64,000 nt of DNA, from assembly GCA_958450325.1 (NCBI GenBank), contig OY288251.1:68403666-68467665 (forward strand), read 5' to 3'. The position numbers and the translations under genes were made by a program. The notes beneath the pieces are model-generated. The model did not search any database and was not told where the DNA came from. It saw only the letters and a list, made by a program, of their open reading frames with translations. Shown here in pieces: positions 44,028 to 56,303 of the stretch. Numbering within the stretch: the stretch's first letter is position 1; each line of letters begins with the position of its first letter. This DNA comes from Agrostemma githago. Lineage: Eukaryota > Streptophyta > Magnoliopsida > Caryophyllales > Caryophyllaceae.

Positions 44028-47000
44028 GTATTGTTTTATTATAGTAGTGAAAAGTAGTGGGTTTACTATGGTGGTGAAAAGTGGAGAGGGTTGAATGAAA
44101 TCAGTAAAGAGGGAGGAAAGGGAGGAAAGAGGAGAATGGTGATTAATTGAATGAGGGAGGAGGGAGGAAAGTGGGTTATGATGGGAGAGAGAGAGAGGGT
44201 GACGTGAAAGAGTGAAAAAAAAGAGGAGAGAGGGAGAAAAAGTAGGTAGGATTAATTATAAAAATTTTGGGACTTGTAATTGAGTCCGTTTTAAAATTAA
44301 ACCGGTCATTGTTTACGCTTATTTTTAAAACACGACATTCTTGAAATAGTTCAAAATAATTTATTGGCGGAGTAATGAAATGTCATAGTTTACTCATAAT
44401 AGTTAGATCAAATTACGAGTTTTATTATACACATATCCTAACGTTCAGCCAACGATAAAAAATAATTTTAGATACGAAAGATGGGACGTAGTCAAATGAG
44501 TTTGAGTCAAGAATGATTTAAATAAATTAAGATGAAGATATGAGGGTTAACAACATAATATTAACACATAATAATATATGACGTATTTTAAACACGTTTC
44601 TTTACGAATGTATTTAATAGGATTCGAAGTACATATTAACAAAATAAATATAATAACGTTTGGTTTGAAACTATCTTTTGGTTATGAACTAAAAATTATA
44701 TTTGAATACATAGAAAATATTTATTAAATGATTTTGATACAAATATCTCATAAAATGTCGAGTTGGTATAAGTTGGACGTTCAGTACGTAATTGTCTGAA
44801 TTTCTTTTTGACTTTTTCCTGCAGAGTTGTAGTACTTACCCTTATTTTCAAAATGAGTATTGGAGTGTGCAAATATGTGAATTAATGAGAGAGTTATGAT
44901 CGACTTAAGTTGTCTTTAAGTTGAGCTGAAAATTTATAATAAATAATAGTAAAATAATATAAATAAATAAAATGACATGTTACAAAATTTGAAAGAAATG
45001 ATAAAATGAGAAAAGTTGTAGAAATCAAATATGAAATTTCTGTCCATCCAACGGAAGGGGGTCTGGTAGTTTATAAAATACGACAAAATATAACGTAAAG
45101 TAGAAAGTATTTCTAAAAGGGTGTTAAAAATACGGGGTGTTACACCCTCTTCCAATTACAGGCCAGCCGATGCGGAGGTTCAGGAAAAAAGAGCTAAAGG
45201 TTTATGTTTTTATTGCGATGAGAAGTACTCCCCCCAGCATATTTGTAAGAATAGGAGAAGACAATTATTCTCCATTGAGCAGGAAGAATCTGGAGAGGAG
45301 GGAGAGGAAAGGGACGAAGGAGAATTAAGAGAAGAAACAGGGACAGCCGAGGTGGCTCTCATTTCCGCGTACGCTCTAGCAGGGCAGCAGCATTGCCAAA
45401 CAATGAGGGTACCAGGGCAAGTGGGGAAGAAGACCCTCAGTTTCTTCATTGATAGTGGTAGTTCACACAACTTCTTAGACGCCAGAATGGCAGGAAGATT
45501 AGGACTAGAACTTGAGCCTATTACACATTTCCACATATCAGTGGCTAATGGTGGTAAATTGTCATGTTCCCAAGTCTTAAGACAACTAATTTGGAGAATC
45601 AGAAACACAGAATTCAAGGCTGATTTCTATGCACTTCCTTTAGGGAATTGTGATGCCGTCTTGGAAATTCAATGGCTGGAAACACTGGGACCAATCACTT
45701 GGGATTTTAAGCTACTCACCATGAAGTTTAACTTTGAGGGTAGGCACCATGTTCCGAAGGGTGCATAGAACCCTCTTACTAGGGTAAAAGTCTTGAGGAA
45801 TATGGAGAAAACCCTAGAGGGAGGAGCACAGGTAGTCATGGTACATCCTATCAATAATCTACAGGTTGAGTTCTTTGCAATACAAGTATCCAAAGAAGAG
45901 GTGGTGCGCGTGTCAACAGAAGTACAACAAATACTGGAGGACTTTGAGAATGTATTTGCAGAACCCAAGGAATTATCACCCATTCAGAGATGGCCATAAT
46001 CACCAGATTACCCTCAAAAGTGGGACGAAACCAATTAACAAAAGACCCTATAGGTATCCTATGCTGCAAAAAGATGCCATAGAAGACATGACCCAAGAAA
46101 TGCTACAAGGAGGAGTTATTCAACATAGCACGAGCCCTTATGCCTCCCCAGTGGTACTAGTAAAGAAGAAAGACGGGACATGGAGGCTATGCGTGGACTA
46201 TAGAGAATTAAACAAGCAAACCCTTAAAGATAAGTTCCCTATCCCTTTGATTGAAGAGTTGCTTGACGAACTACAAGGTTCTAAATTCTTCACCAAGATA
46301 GATTTAAGGGCTGGTTTCCACCAGATTAGAATGGAGCCAAGTGATGTCTATAAGACAGCCTTTAGAACTCACAATGGGCACTATGAGACTATGAGTACTT
46401 GGTCATGCATCTTGGGTTAACTAATGCCCCTTCGACCTTTCAAAGCCTAATGAATCAGGTTTTTCAACCATATCTAAGGAAGTATGTATTGGTATTCTTT
46501 GATGACTCTTAATATACAGTCCACAATGGGAAGATCATCTGTTCTACATTAAGAATGTCCTGCAGATAATGAGGAAGCACAGGTTGTATGCCAAGCCTTC
46601 AAAGTGCTCTTTTGGTGCAATTCAGCTTGAATATTTGGGACACATAATCTCCAGGAATGGAGTAGCCACCGAGCCATCAAAAATCATTGCGGTATCTAAT
46701 TGGCCTGTCCCTAAGACCATCAAGAAGCTTAGAGGATTTTTGGGTCTCACCGGGTACTATAGAAGGTTTATCCAAGGCTACGGTCTTATATTATCAGCAA
46801 ACCCCTTACAGCATTACTCAAGAAAAATGCCTTCGGATGGAGTGATGAGGCACAAAAAGCTTTTGACCTACTCAAAAAAGTCATGATCTCCGCTCCTGTA
46901 CTAGCATTACCTAACCCTAATAAACCCTTCATTATCGAAACTGATGCATCGGGTGGTGGTATAGGGGCAGTACTTATGCAGGAGGGACATCCAATAGCAT

Positions 47001-48751
47001 TCATTAGCAAAGCCCTATCCCTTAAGCACCAGGCACTCTCCGTATATGAGAGGGAGCTGTTGGCCCTCATTCACGCCGTCAGCAAGTGGGGGCAGTACTT
47101 GGTCAGTAAACATTTTATTGTGAAAACTGATCATCAAAGTTTGAAATACCTATTAGAACAAAGGGTGAGCACTCCATTACAGCAAAAATGGTTGGCTAGA
47201 TTATTGGGATACGATTTTGAAATACTCTACAAAAAGGGCAAAGACAATACAGCAGCGGATGCTCTTTCTAGAGTCCAGAGTTCTGAATTTATCAGATGCA
47301 TGTCAGCATTATCCAAACAAACTTGTATGATAAGCTTCAAGAAGGGTGGGAAAAGGACAAATCCCTTATCAATATCATTCAAGAACTTACCCTCAATCCT
47401 AACGTACACAAAGGTTACAACTGGGATGGAAGACAGCTTAAAAAGAAAGGTAAACTGGTAGTGGGGAATATTAATGGATTACAACAGCATATCATCTCAC
47501 TCATGCATAATACCCTACAATCGATCTGGCCATTCCGGGGTGGAGGCCACCTATCAAAGAGTCAAACAAACATTTTAATGGAAGGGGATGAGAGCAGGTG
47601 TACAGGAATACATAAAAAGATGCTCAATTTGTCAACAATGCAAGTACGATACTGCTGCATTACCATGCAAACTACAACCCCTCTCTATTCCTTCTAGAGT
47701 ATGGGAAGAGATAAGCATGGATTTCATCAATGGCCTCCCTTCATCCATGAAAAATGACTCTATCTTGGTAATTGTGGATTGACTAAGTAAGGCTGCCCAC
47801 TTCATACCCTTAGGACACCTTCCGCCTCAGAAGTGGCTCAAGCCTACTTTGATAATGTCTACAAACTGCACAGTATGCCTATAAGTATAGTATCTGACAG
47901 AGATACTATCTTTCTTAGCACCTTCTGGCAGGAATTGTCTGATATTCATGGGGTTAATTTGAACCTCTCAACAGCATACCACCCCCAAAGTGAAAGTCAA
48001 ACGGAAGTCTTAAATAGGTTCTTAGAAACCTACCTAAGATGCTTCTGTCATGAAACACCATCAGACTGGTGCAAGTGGCTCCCATCTGCTGAGTTTTGGT
48101 ACAACACTACCTATCATAGTTCTCTGAAAACTTCTCCTTATGAAGTACTCTATGGTCAACCCCCACCCATTTATCTACCATATCTTTCGGGCAATAGAAA
48201 GGTAGACTCGGTGGACAGAACACTCATGGCCAGGGAAGAAGCTATGGAACGAATTAAGTTACACCTGGCTAGAGCCAAAAACCGAATGAAACAACGAGCT
48301 GACAAAGGAAGAAGTGAAAGAAGTTTTGAGGTTGGGGATTATGTCTTCCTCAAACTACAAGCTTATAGGCAACAATCTATGGCAGGGAGACAAAATCATA
48401 AACTCTCCAGGAGGTATTATGGCCCTTATCAGGTCATCAAGAAAGTAGGAACGGTGGCTTACAAGTTGGCATTACCCACCAATGCTAAGATACACCCTAC
48501 CTTCCATGTATCTCTATTAAAAAAATGCTACGAGCTACCCAGCCAAACCTCGGAATTCCCTGATATCCCATCTGAACCACGACATCCTGAGCTAATTATG
48601 GCTAGAAAGTCAGTAAAAAGAGGAAGAATTCAGGCAACTAAGGTGCTGGTCAAATAATGGTCCAATATCCCAATTGAAGATGCTCCATGGGAATTCCTCT
48701 ATGATCTAACTAAAGCCTATCCAAAATTCGATCCTTGGGGTCAAGGATCCT

Positions 48752-48767
48752 CTGAAGAAGTGGGGAT
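48752..48767 (+). promoter_or_regulatory. Polypurine tract of the chromovirus
   Basis: TGAAGAAGTGGGGA directly precedes the 3' LTR, as required for plus-strand priming. It is also translated in the polyprotein frame. Confidence 0.7.
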
Positions 48768-49259
48768 TTATACAAGAGGAACCACATCCCATAATAATGC
48801 TAACACTAAAGTCATACTGCAGGCTGTAGAACTGAATCAAGAGAATGCTACAGCAGGAAAGAAGACTAAAAGAAAGAATGCTAAAGTGGTGACTAAGGCT
48901 GCAACTGAAGCTGCTACTATGACGAATACAACAAAGGGAAAAGGTGACATCACAGCTAGTACTACCAGCACACCAGGAATGACATCACCTTGAAGAAGGA
49001 CCACTCATGAAGTCAATAAGTAGTTGTTATGTTGTCTGCTATCAATCACAAGACCTATTTAAAAGGGTCAAGTACTCTCATTAGTTTTTATGTAAATTTT
49101 ATATGAACTTCTTGATGTGTAATCATCCTTTTAGAACCTAGAGGAGTTTACTCTTCACAGTTCTCTTTAGCAACCTATGTCCTAAGAACAGTTGCATATC
49201 ATTGTACTCTTATTAATCAAAGACTCTTCCTTTCCTACTCCATTAAAAGTTAGCCATCA
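48768..49259 (+). repeat. 3' LTR of the chromovirus
   Basis: Begins TTATACAAGAGGAACC (the first G of TG is mutated to T) and ends TTAGCCATCA. It has ten differences from the 5' LTR over 492 bp by my reading. Confidence 0.95.
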
Positions 49260-49264
49260 CTATC

Positions 49265-49735
49265 GAAAGAAAAAGCTGATCCAAGATCGGAGACAAGAGA
49301 AGCAGAGGCAGTAGTAGTAATCCGGGAAGAAAGGAAGCTTGATTGCCTCATCAGATTTTTTTTGTGATAATGTGAGACCTAACTCATCATAGGAGCCAAA
49401 CCATCTTTGGAAGCCGCATGTTGCAGAAGTGATTGCGATGCTGGATGGACTTCAAAAGACCAAAAGGACGAGGCACAACGATGTCATCATTGAAAGCGAT
49501 TATCTCAAAGTCATTGAGGCACTGATGATGGGCAAAAGTGGATGAAGCTGTTATTTTCCTACCTTGGAAGACATTGCGAGCTTACATACTTATTTTCAAT
49601 TAGTTGTCTGGTCTTTTACTAGTAGATCAGAGTTGATAATAGTGTGGCTCACGCCCTTACACACATCAGGTTGATGGGTAGAATTGTGTGGTTAGAGGTA
49701 CTTTTGCCGACTGTCACTCACAAATTTTGATGGAA
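49265..49735 (+). pseudogene. Degenerate plant RNase H (RVT_3-type) fragment
   Basis: Broken frames encode pieces of a LINE or plant RNase H domain: AEVIAMLDGLQKTKR...NDVIIESDYLKVIEAL (from about 49423) and, after stops and a frame change, RVDNSVAHALTHI (about 49627-49665). Spacing of the ESD and VAHAL motifs agrees with the LINE RNase H at 17.5-17.9 kb, although the sequences are far apart. A domesticated RNase-H-like gene is possible, but the stops argue for a relic. Confidence 0.65.
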
Positions 49736-49741
49736 AAAAAA

Positions 49742-49933
49742 TACTTCCTCCGTTCCAATGAATTGTTTACCTTTGCTTTTGGCACCAATGGCAAGAGATC
49801 CAATTAGAAGGTAACATGTGGAGCCAAGAGTCAAATTACACATAAAAAAACATTTCTAAAATAGAAAGTCAAACAATTCATTGAGACGCCCCAATATGGA
49901 ATAGGCAAACAATTCATTGGAACGGAGGGAGTA
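49742..49933. mobile_element. Stowaway MITE
   Basis: Left end TACTTCCTCCGTTCCAATGA, right end TCATTGGAACGGAGGGAGTA, inverted and bounded by TA. About 192 bp. Confidence 0.85.
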
Positions 49934-50632
49934 ATAAAAAGAATTAATTTTCACAATTCATCCCCAAATTTCTTTTATCCTTTTAAATTTGGATCATACT
50001 CGCTAGACTTGACAAAATTGATCCGACTATTATTATAGAAAACAAGTCGATATTCCTAAAAAAAAATAGCAAACCTGAAAATAATCTGAATCCGAAATGA
50101 CTCGACCTGACCCGAAGTCATCCCGAATTCTATAACCCAAAAGTGATCCCGACTCGAAACTAATCAACTCAAACCCAACTCAGTTGACTCGTTTGCCAAG
50201 TCTATGATAACCCAAAAGTAACACAAGTACACAACCCTCGTACTTTGACTATTCACATCAACAGATTCAATACTACTCGTACCATGCAATGCAATCTGTA
50301 TTGCGATTGCGAGTCAGATTTGTGGGTTTTGGGTGATTAGTTGACTTGAGTTCAACATTTAAGAAGGGCCCCCCATGCAATTTTTTCCCCAAATCCCTAA
50401 TCCTTGAACCCCAAGTATCCCTAATAGTCACCCTCATCTTTTATAATCACACCCCTTTTCTCTACTATTTCTCCATAATTTCCCTCCTTTAATCCTTCAT
50501 CATCCCACTTTCTACCCTCCAAAACATATCAAAAATCCTAAATCTTTAACCCAGATATCAAACTCATCAATTACTAACAACTGTAATTTGCGATTTAATA
50601 AAAGATTAGTTGTGATTAACTACTCATTTGTT
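49934..50632. other. Upstream region of the Di19 gene
   Basis: AT-rich with CCTGACCCGAA/CAACTCAAACCC-like degenerate repeats near 50100-50200, then a CT-rich leader before the start codon. Confidence 0.4.
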
Positions 50633-52715
50633 ATGGATAATGGTACTTGGAGGCTTGGATTGTCCACATCTTCCAAGTATGATTACTCAGGTAATTAATT
50701 ATAATGAGTCAAGACTTAAATTTCTGGGTAAAAAAGGTCAAAACTTTGATTTTGGCTTCTTTGATTTTGTTTGATGGGTAGTGTTAATTTTGTAGTTTGG
50801 AATACCCTTTTGATTGTTTATTCTATTAATGGCGCAGATGATTATGTAGATTATGATGGACAAGATGAAGATTACGATGTCGAGGCAGATTATTCGTGCC
50901 CATTTTGTTCGGATGATTTCGACATTGTTGGATTGCTTTGTCATATTGAGGAAGAACATCATGATGAATCTAAGAAAGGGGTATGTCATTATTATGTAAT
51001 TTGTTTTCGATGTTGAATCTTACATAGAATCTCTAGGTATTTGATTTTCAATGTTATCTGCAGTGGTTTTTAGTGGTAATACTTTTTGATTCAGATGTTT
51101 ATAGTATTTTGTTTGGATGCATTAATGAATGAAAGAATCATGCTGTTGTGTAACATAAATCGCAATAGTTAACCTTGTTGGGTTGGGTTGGATCGTTTTA
51201 GTGAAATTCGCGCTCCTGTGATGGTAATCCATTCATGTTTACTAGAATATCCTTGCAAGCTCAAGTTTTTAAGTGCGGGAAGTCGTGTTAAACTGATGCT
51301 GAGCTTGCCATGATACCTTGCTGGTTGGTCAACAGCTCATGGTGTACTCCTTGTCTCATGTTGTTAGCATCGTGTGCGAGTTCAAGTAGAGCTGAGGAAT
51401 ACTCCAATATTGTGGTTTGCTTTCGTTGTAGCATTCGGCTAGCATATCTGAGGTAGATAGTGTGTGAATTGAGGGTTGTGATGAAAACTGATGTATATGA
51501 ACTGTTGTTATCAGTTGTCTTGTACCACATTTGAAGGGTTTGCCAGAAGACGTGCATGATCTAACCTAAAGATTTAGACTTTAGTTAACATATGTTCCAG
51601 AAAACAGGTGGTGGATATGAAGTGTGTATTGGACTAGCGTTGGCAATAGTATCTATGGCTCCTTTATCGTTGACACTAGAATATTATTGATACATTACCT
51701 ACTATTCAGTTTTGTTAAGACACTATTCTTTCTAACCCATATTGTTCAAATTAAACACTTAACTTTTTTTGGATTGTAAATGCTTAATCTGTTGGATCTC
51801 TTTGCGAAGGAACTTCTCTGGTAGAACTAGGATGAATTATCGTCTAGAAGATGCTTGGAACTTGATCGTGTAGACAAAAAAGATGATTAAGGGAATAGTT
51901 ATTTAGGGTTCACTTGACTCTTCGGTAAACATATTATCTAATGTGTCATTTGTCCCACGAGGTTGATTTTTTTTGAAGTGACTGTAATTTAATGATGGAT
52001 ATATTGAGACTTTTCTGGTCAACACTCACGTGTTGGATATACTTTAGTTTCAACTATAACTTTGTGATGTAATGTTTGTACCCTTTTTTTGTTTTCAATT
52101 TTTAAGTTTGATTTATTTTTGTTGACAGATTTGTCCGGTGTGTGACACAATTGTTGGAGTGGATCTGGTGGAGCATATAGCTTTGCAACATGAAAATGTT
52201 TACAGAATATCCTTTTTATTTGATAGCCTAATCGTTTATTATGCTGAGAACCTGAATTGCATCCAATTAATGATTGACATGTTCTTTATCAAAATAATTA
52301 TTTTATTAGAAGATTTACCTTCGTTTGGATAAAGCCATTTGGAGAACAACGGAGGGAACTATTTGTCTTGTTTGATTACTAAATTTGGTTGGAAAGAAAT
52401 GGAGGAATCCATAGTTCCTACATTCCAACTAACATAGAAAACATTTGTGAAGAGAACACCCCCTCCCCTCCTTTTATTTCTTCGTCTCCCTCCCCCCCTT
52501 TCACTCAAACAATCGTACCCAAACAAGCCTTTGGATTTGTTGTGGATACAATAGTAAGAGCGAAAAGAAGGGTGCATGGTAGCGGACAGCAGGGAGAGAA
52601 AGGGGAAAAGGGAGCATGTCCAAAGGAGTCTTAATTTGGGCTTTAGGGGACAAGTTTGATCTCTCCATTTCTCTCCGAACACAACTAACTATCTAAACAA
52701 ATGATTTTCCCCTCC

Positions 52716-52758
<43 letters not shown>

Positions 52759-55340
52759 AACTATGGGCCGAGTTCACCATAAACACGATGTATATATTAT
52801 AGGAGTATAAGATCTAGACTTCCCCTGCAAAAAGGTTTATTCACTGATCATAATATGTGGAGGTCTCACTATTGAGGTTTACAACTTTTTACTTTGTAAA
52901 TATTTTAAAATTTCCCTAAAAATCATTTTTAGACTGTTGTACTGCTCTCATGGACTTTCATATTAATTTTAAGGTTTTTCTGTCTGGTACTAACACCCTA
53001 ATGATGCATCTGCTTATTCTCCCTTGTCACCACTCCCTTATATTTCAAACTGAACCTCGAACATGTCATTGACATTAGTGGCCTTTTCCTTAACCGAGAA
53101 GTTAACAGTGGGAGCAAGTCTATGCAAAGTGATGCTGATTCTCAGTCTACAATCGCTTTGATAAGAAAGGAGATGCTGGAGCGAAGTCTGAAATCCTTTT
53201 TGGGAAGCTCGTCATCTGTCGCTTCTTCTTCTAATGCAGCAGTTGATCAATTACTGACATCTTTTATCTGTGGCTATTTAACACCTGCTGAGGCTGAAAC
53301 GGAGCCTTCTACCTCTTTGGACGACACTTCTGTCAAAGAAGAGCACACAGATGAGAGTGTGCTAGAGAGGTAACCTAACTAAAATTTTTCCTTGAGTTTC
53401 ATGGATGTTAATAGCTATTATGTTTTTGGTTGATGCTGTTATCTGATACACTGTGCCGAGTCTAGTTTTGGAAGGTAGGATTATTATTTAGTGGTTATGT
53501 TATGCATTGTGGCATTAGGTAATATGAAATAGCTGATAAGTCTGAACTGTGGTGTTAAACGTGGGGAATGACTGCGCACATCCAAGCCCCTGTCTTCTCG
53601 TGGGTGGGAAGGCTTGCTTTCTCATGGATGGGATGCCTTTTCAAGGCGTTGGGGTGTTGTTATTGTCTCTTGGTATGCAGTGTGGCAATATCTTGATAGA
53701 AATTACTCTGTTATTGTCTCTTGGTATGTGGCATACTCTGTCTTTGTTTTCACCTGGTAGAAATTAAGGAAGCTGAAATAGCAGGGAGGTATATAGTTAT
53801 GGTCATTTAACGTAGAATAATTCTGTTGTATCTTGGAGGTGCGCATAAGTACTTGAAAATTTTCTTTGGCTGTGTAGCCTTTTCACTTCTTGAGGGTCAA
53901 ATGTACGCAGCCTTACCCTTGTGATTGAAATTCTACATTATGTTGGCGTATGTTACCATGGGATCAAAATTCTACATTATGGAAATCATTGTGGATGTTT
54001 GTCACTATTGTGCTAGCTTGTCTTGATGGATTTGCGATCAGCTGTATGTTGATTAGTGTGTGCCATGTTGTGTAATCAGTTCTGGCTATTTTTGAAGTAT
54101 GTGAAATGTGGTTGAGAAAGAGTACCTTTTGCTGCAGCTTTGGATGTTGTTGAAGTCAGGTGATGCAAGTAATTGATTTTGGTCAAATATTCCATGTTTA
54201 TGATGTTGACCGGATATTTTGGAGGCTATGTTATGAAATAGATCAGTTAGTCAGACATCCTAATTTCCGTGTACCAAAGTGAGCTTGAGCTTTGAGAGAT
54301 GGTTTTGTTATAAATTTGAGTGACTTTTAAGAGTTGACACCTTTCTCGGATTTTAGTAGTGTGATAGGGTAGTGACAACATTAACCTAACGCCTTAAAGG
54401 ATTCTGGTTGTAGGCTTGTAGGCAAGGAAGTGGTCGAATATACATTGATCGACTGCTACCTTACAACCATTAGAAGTGCACAGCAGCAGGCATACTGGAT
54501 TTCTGCTGTTTCTATTATAAAAGGACCAATGATACTTTGGGTTAAATGGAAATGGGCAAGTTGTTGATAGGATCATAAAATATGTAAAGCGTGAAGAATC
54601 AAGAAGGGAGTCTTTCAGATTGAACTTTGGAAGTTTTGATAAATCTAGCAGTGAGATAACTTTGTGTGCATGCAGCAGCAAGTATTGCTTGTAGCACTTA
54701 AGTGATTGTGGATTCACTTAAGGGAAAGAACTGATAACCTAAGTACTCGAGTTACTTGTAGTCTAACAAAGTTTACAGGGCTGGTTTTGGCAGGACGATG
54801 GAAAATTTTACTCTATTAGGACCAAATTCCTTTCAGTGGACTTTTTAAACATGTCATTTGGGTCGGCATGGGACTATTGTGTGCTGATTCCCATCATTTT
54901 GGGATAAAGTCTACTTCTTGTGCACCTTTATCGGGTCATGTACTCATGTCTGGGGTGATCATTTTTGGTTGGCTAGTTACAGGTTGGGCCACTCGGGTCA
55001 TTTTGATCCATATTCATGTCTATCAATAAATTTCTTTGTAATTTGTTATTACAGTTCTCGTAAGGTCAAATGAGTTATTCATTAGATTATGCCATTTTCA
55101 TGACAATGTGGGTCCATCAAAACTGATCAAATAAGCGATTTGCATTACTGTGGCATGTCTGATTTATAGACTGTAGCTATCTGTTAAGATGAGTTTGTAG
55201 CCAGCCACACTTATGATATGGGTTTAAATGGCAGGAGCATGAAGAAGTGTGTGTTATCAGAGGAGCAAGAGGAACAAACACAGAGAAGCAGGTTTGTGCA
55301 GCAGCTTGTACTGTCGACCTTCCTTGATGACGGTTTATAG
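50633..55340 (+). CDS. Drought-induced 19 (Di19) family C2H2 zinc-finger protein
   Basis: Five exons: 50633-50690, 50838-50980, 52129-52206, 53107-53369 and 55235-55340, for 215 residues, the usual size of the family. The two Di19-type fingers are C40, C43, H55, H60 (YSCPFCSDDFD...CHIEEEH) and C69, C72, H83, H88 (CPVCDTIVGVDLVEHIALQH). The C-terminal Di19 domain ends RSRFVQQLVLSTFLDDGL. Members are nuclear regulators of drought, salt and ABA or light responses, often phosphorylated by calcium-dependent kinases. The third intron (52207-53106) is of the AT-AC type: ATATCCTTT at the donor, a TTCCTTAAC branch site, and AC at the end. Only this splice keeps the frame. The fourth intron is 1.87 kb. 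Confidence 0.93.
52207..53106 (+). other. U12-type AT-AC intron of the Di19 gene
   Basis: The donor ATATCCTTTTT and the branch motif TTCCTTAAC at 53086-53094, 13 nt from the terminal AC, match the minor-spliceosome consensus. Joining AGA to AGT restores phase 0. The intron contains a TATC microsatellite. Confidence 0.88.
52711..52757. repeat. (TATC)n microsatellite
   Basis: About eleven uninterrupted TATC units inside the AT-AC intron of Di19. Confidence 0.95.
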
Positions 55341-55756
55341 TGGCTGCTCTTTGTGGGTGGAAGTAGGCGATTCTTATAAACAAACTTGTCACAGAAGGCT
55401 TTTGGTGATGGGCGTAGAGCAGTTGGACTTCTGATCGCTGACATTTTTTCTCCGTTGGAGTTGGATTTTAACAGACGAATGAATGATTCGAGCGACAGCA
55501 TTGTGTTGCTATTTGCACCCTCGGACTAATCTATATGTATAGAAATAATGTTGGTTTCAGTGATGTAGTTGTGCATAAGCTGGGGGTGATGATGGATCTT
55601 GATTCTTGAGGTGCTGCTTTTGTTTTCTCTCTCTTGTTATATAAAAAAAAAAAAAAAGATACTACACTGTAGCAAACTAGCAATGAACATTTGTTTTTTT
55701 CTATTAATAAAAAGATAAGAGCTAAAGTATGTTTTTTTTTACTTCATTATTTTAAG

Positions 55757-56303
55757 TCATGCATAAAGTTGAGGATTGGCAATGAGATATTGCTCTGCAA
55801 TATAGAACATCTCCTTGATGGTTGCCCTACCAGCCTCGACGTCCTCGTCCTTGATCACATAATCTCCCTTACCATGGAAGTGCACCACCATCGTATAATG
55901 GGTCATCCCCTGGTCGGCCGCATGAAACTTGATCTTGTACACTGCGCTTTCCACCCTGTCACGTACTACGCCACCTTCAATGGTGGTGTATCTTATGTAG
56001 AATTTACTTGCATCAATCTCATCCACTCTGTTTACTGCGTATTTGAAGGGTCTCCCTGCATCGCGCAAGGGATAGTTTATGAAATTACTGAAAGTATATA
56101 GGAGTATGCTAACCGTCAGGGAAATGAAGTTGTTTGACAGATCCAACAGTGTTTGAAGAACCTTGAAGAATTTCGACACTTTTGATAAAACCGGGGAGCG
56201 CTTTGGGCATGAAGTTATGATCATCAACCCAGAAAGCCTGGAATAATCGGGCCGGGCTGACTGGGCTGCTGTAATCTGCCATTACGTGTGAGGAAATACC
56301 CAT
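55757..56303 (-). CDS. PR-10/MLP (Bet v 1 superfamily) protein, copy 1
   Basis: Two exons read leftward, 56303-56114 and 56055-55757, join at the family's usual intron position (codon 64, GACG/GG) for 162 residues. The product shows MADYSSPVSPARLFQAFWVD, PGFIKSVEILQGSSNTVGSV, YAVNRVDEIDASKFYIRYT and a C-terminal helix ending LIANPQLYA, the layout of Bet v 1 folds with a hydrophobic ligand cavity. The glycine-rich loop is degenerate here (QGSSNTVGS rather than GDGGPGT). Cytosolic proteins of this family bind small hydrophobic ligands and respond to stress. The intron is only 58 bp. A tandem paralogue lies 570 bp upstream. Confidence 0.9.

Larger units (their letters stand above)
41177..45144. 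mobile_element. Nested LTR-type element without genes, probably a long solo LTR
   Basis: The insert begins TGTAACAACCCGGATTTT and ends ATACGGGGTGTTACA, giving the TG...CA and inverted short ends of an LTR. It is flanked by CCCCC (41172-41176) and CCCTC (45145-45149), a 5-bp target duplication with one change. It splits gag between the codons for VITP and SSNYR. No protease, RT or integrase is found in 3968 bp, and I see no internal second copy of either end, so a solo LTR of a long-LTR gypsy element fits best. A non-coding LARD-type element is the alternative. Confidence 0.7.
40424..48993 (+). pseudogene. Chromovirus gag-pol, interrupted
   Basis: The polyprotein starts at ATG 40424. A stop follows at 40487 (after METIT), and a frame change lies near 40925. 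After the nested insertion gag resumes at 45145, with the zinc knuckle CFYCDEKYSPQHIC. Protease (FFIDSGSSHNFL) is near 45450. Reverse transcriptase runs from about 46080 to 46560 (WRLCVDYRELNKQT; the catalytic box reads FFDD, followed by a stop at about 46510). RNase H is at about 46890-47280 (IIETDASGGGIGAVL). The integrase is at about 47540-48600, with the H2C2-type CSICQQC, a stop at about 47780 and a frame change. A chromodomain-like segment (VLVK...WSNIPIEDAPWEFLYDL, split by a stop at 48655-48657) comes last, and its frame continues into the 3' LTR to the TGA at 48991-48993. No intact protein can be made from this copy. Confidence 0.9.
39782..49259 (+). mobile_element. Ty3/gypsy chromovirus LTR retrotransposon, degenerate, with nested insertion
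   Basis: Two 492-bp LTRs (39782-40273 and 48768-49259), a 5-bp target duplication CTATC (39777-39781 and 49260-49264), an initiator-Met tRNA primer site just inside the left LTR, and a purine tract before the right LTR. Domain order is gag, protease, reverse transcriptase, RNase H, integrase, chromodomain, which places it in the chromoviruses. The coding region has several stops and frameshifts, and gag is split by a 3968-bp insertion. I count 10 differences between the LTRs (about 2%), so the insertion is fairly recent. Confidence 0.95.
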
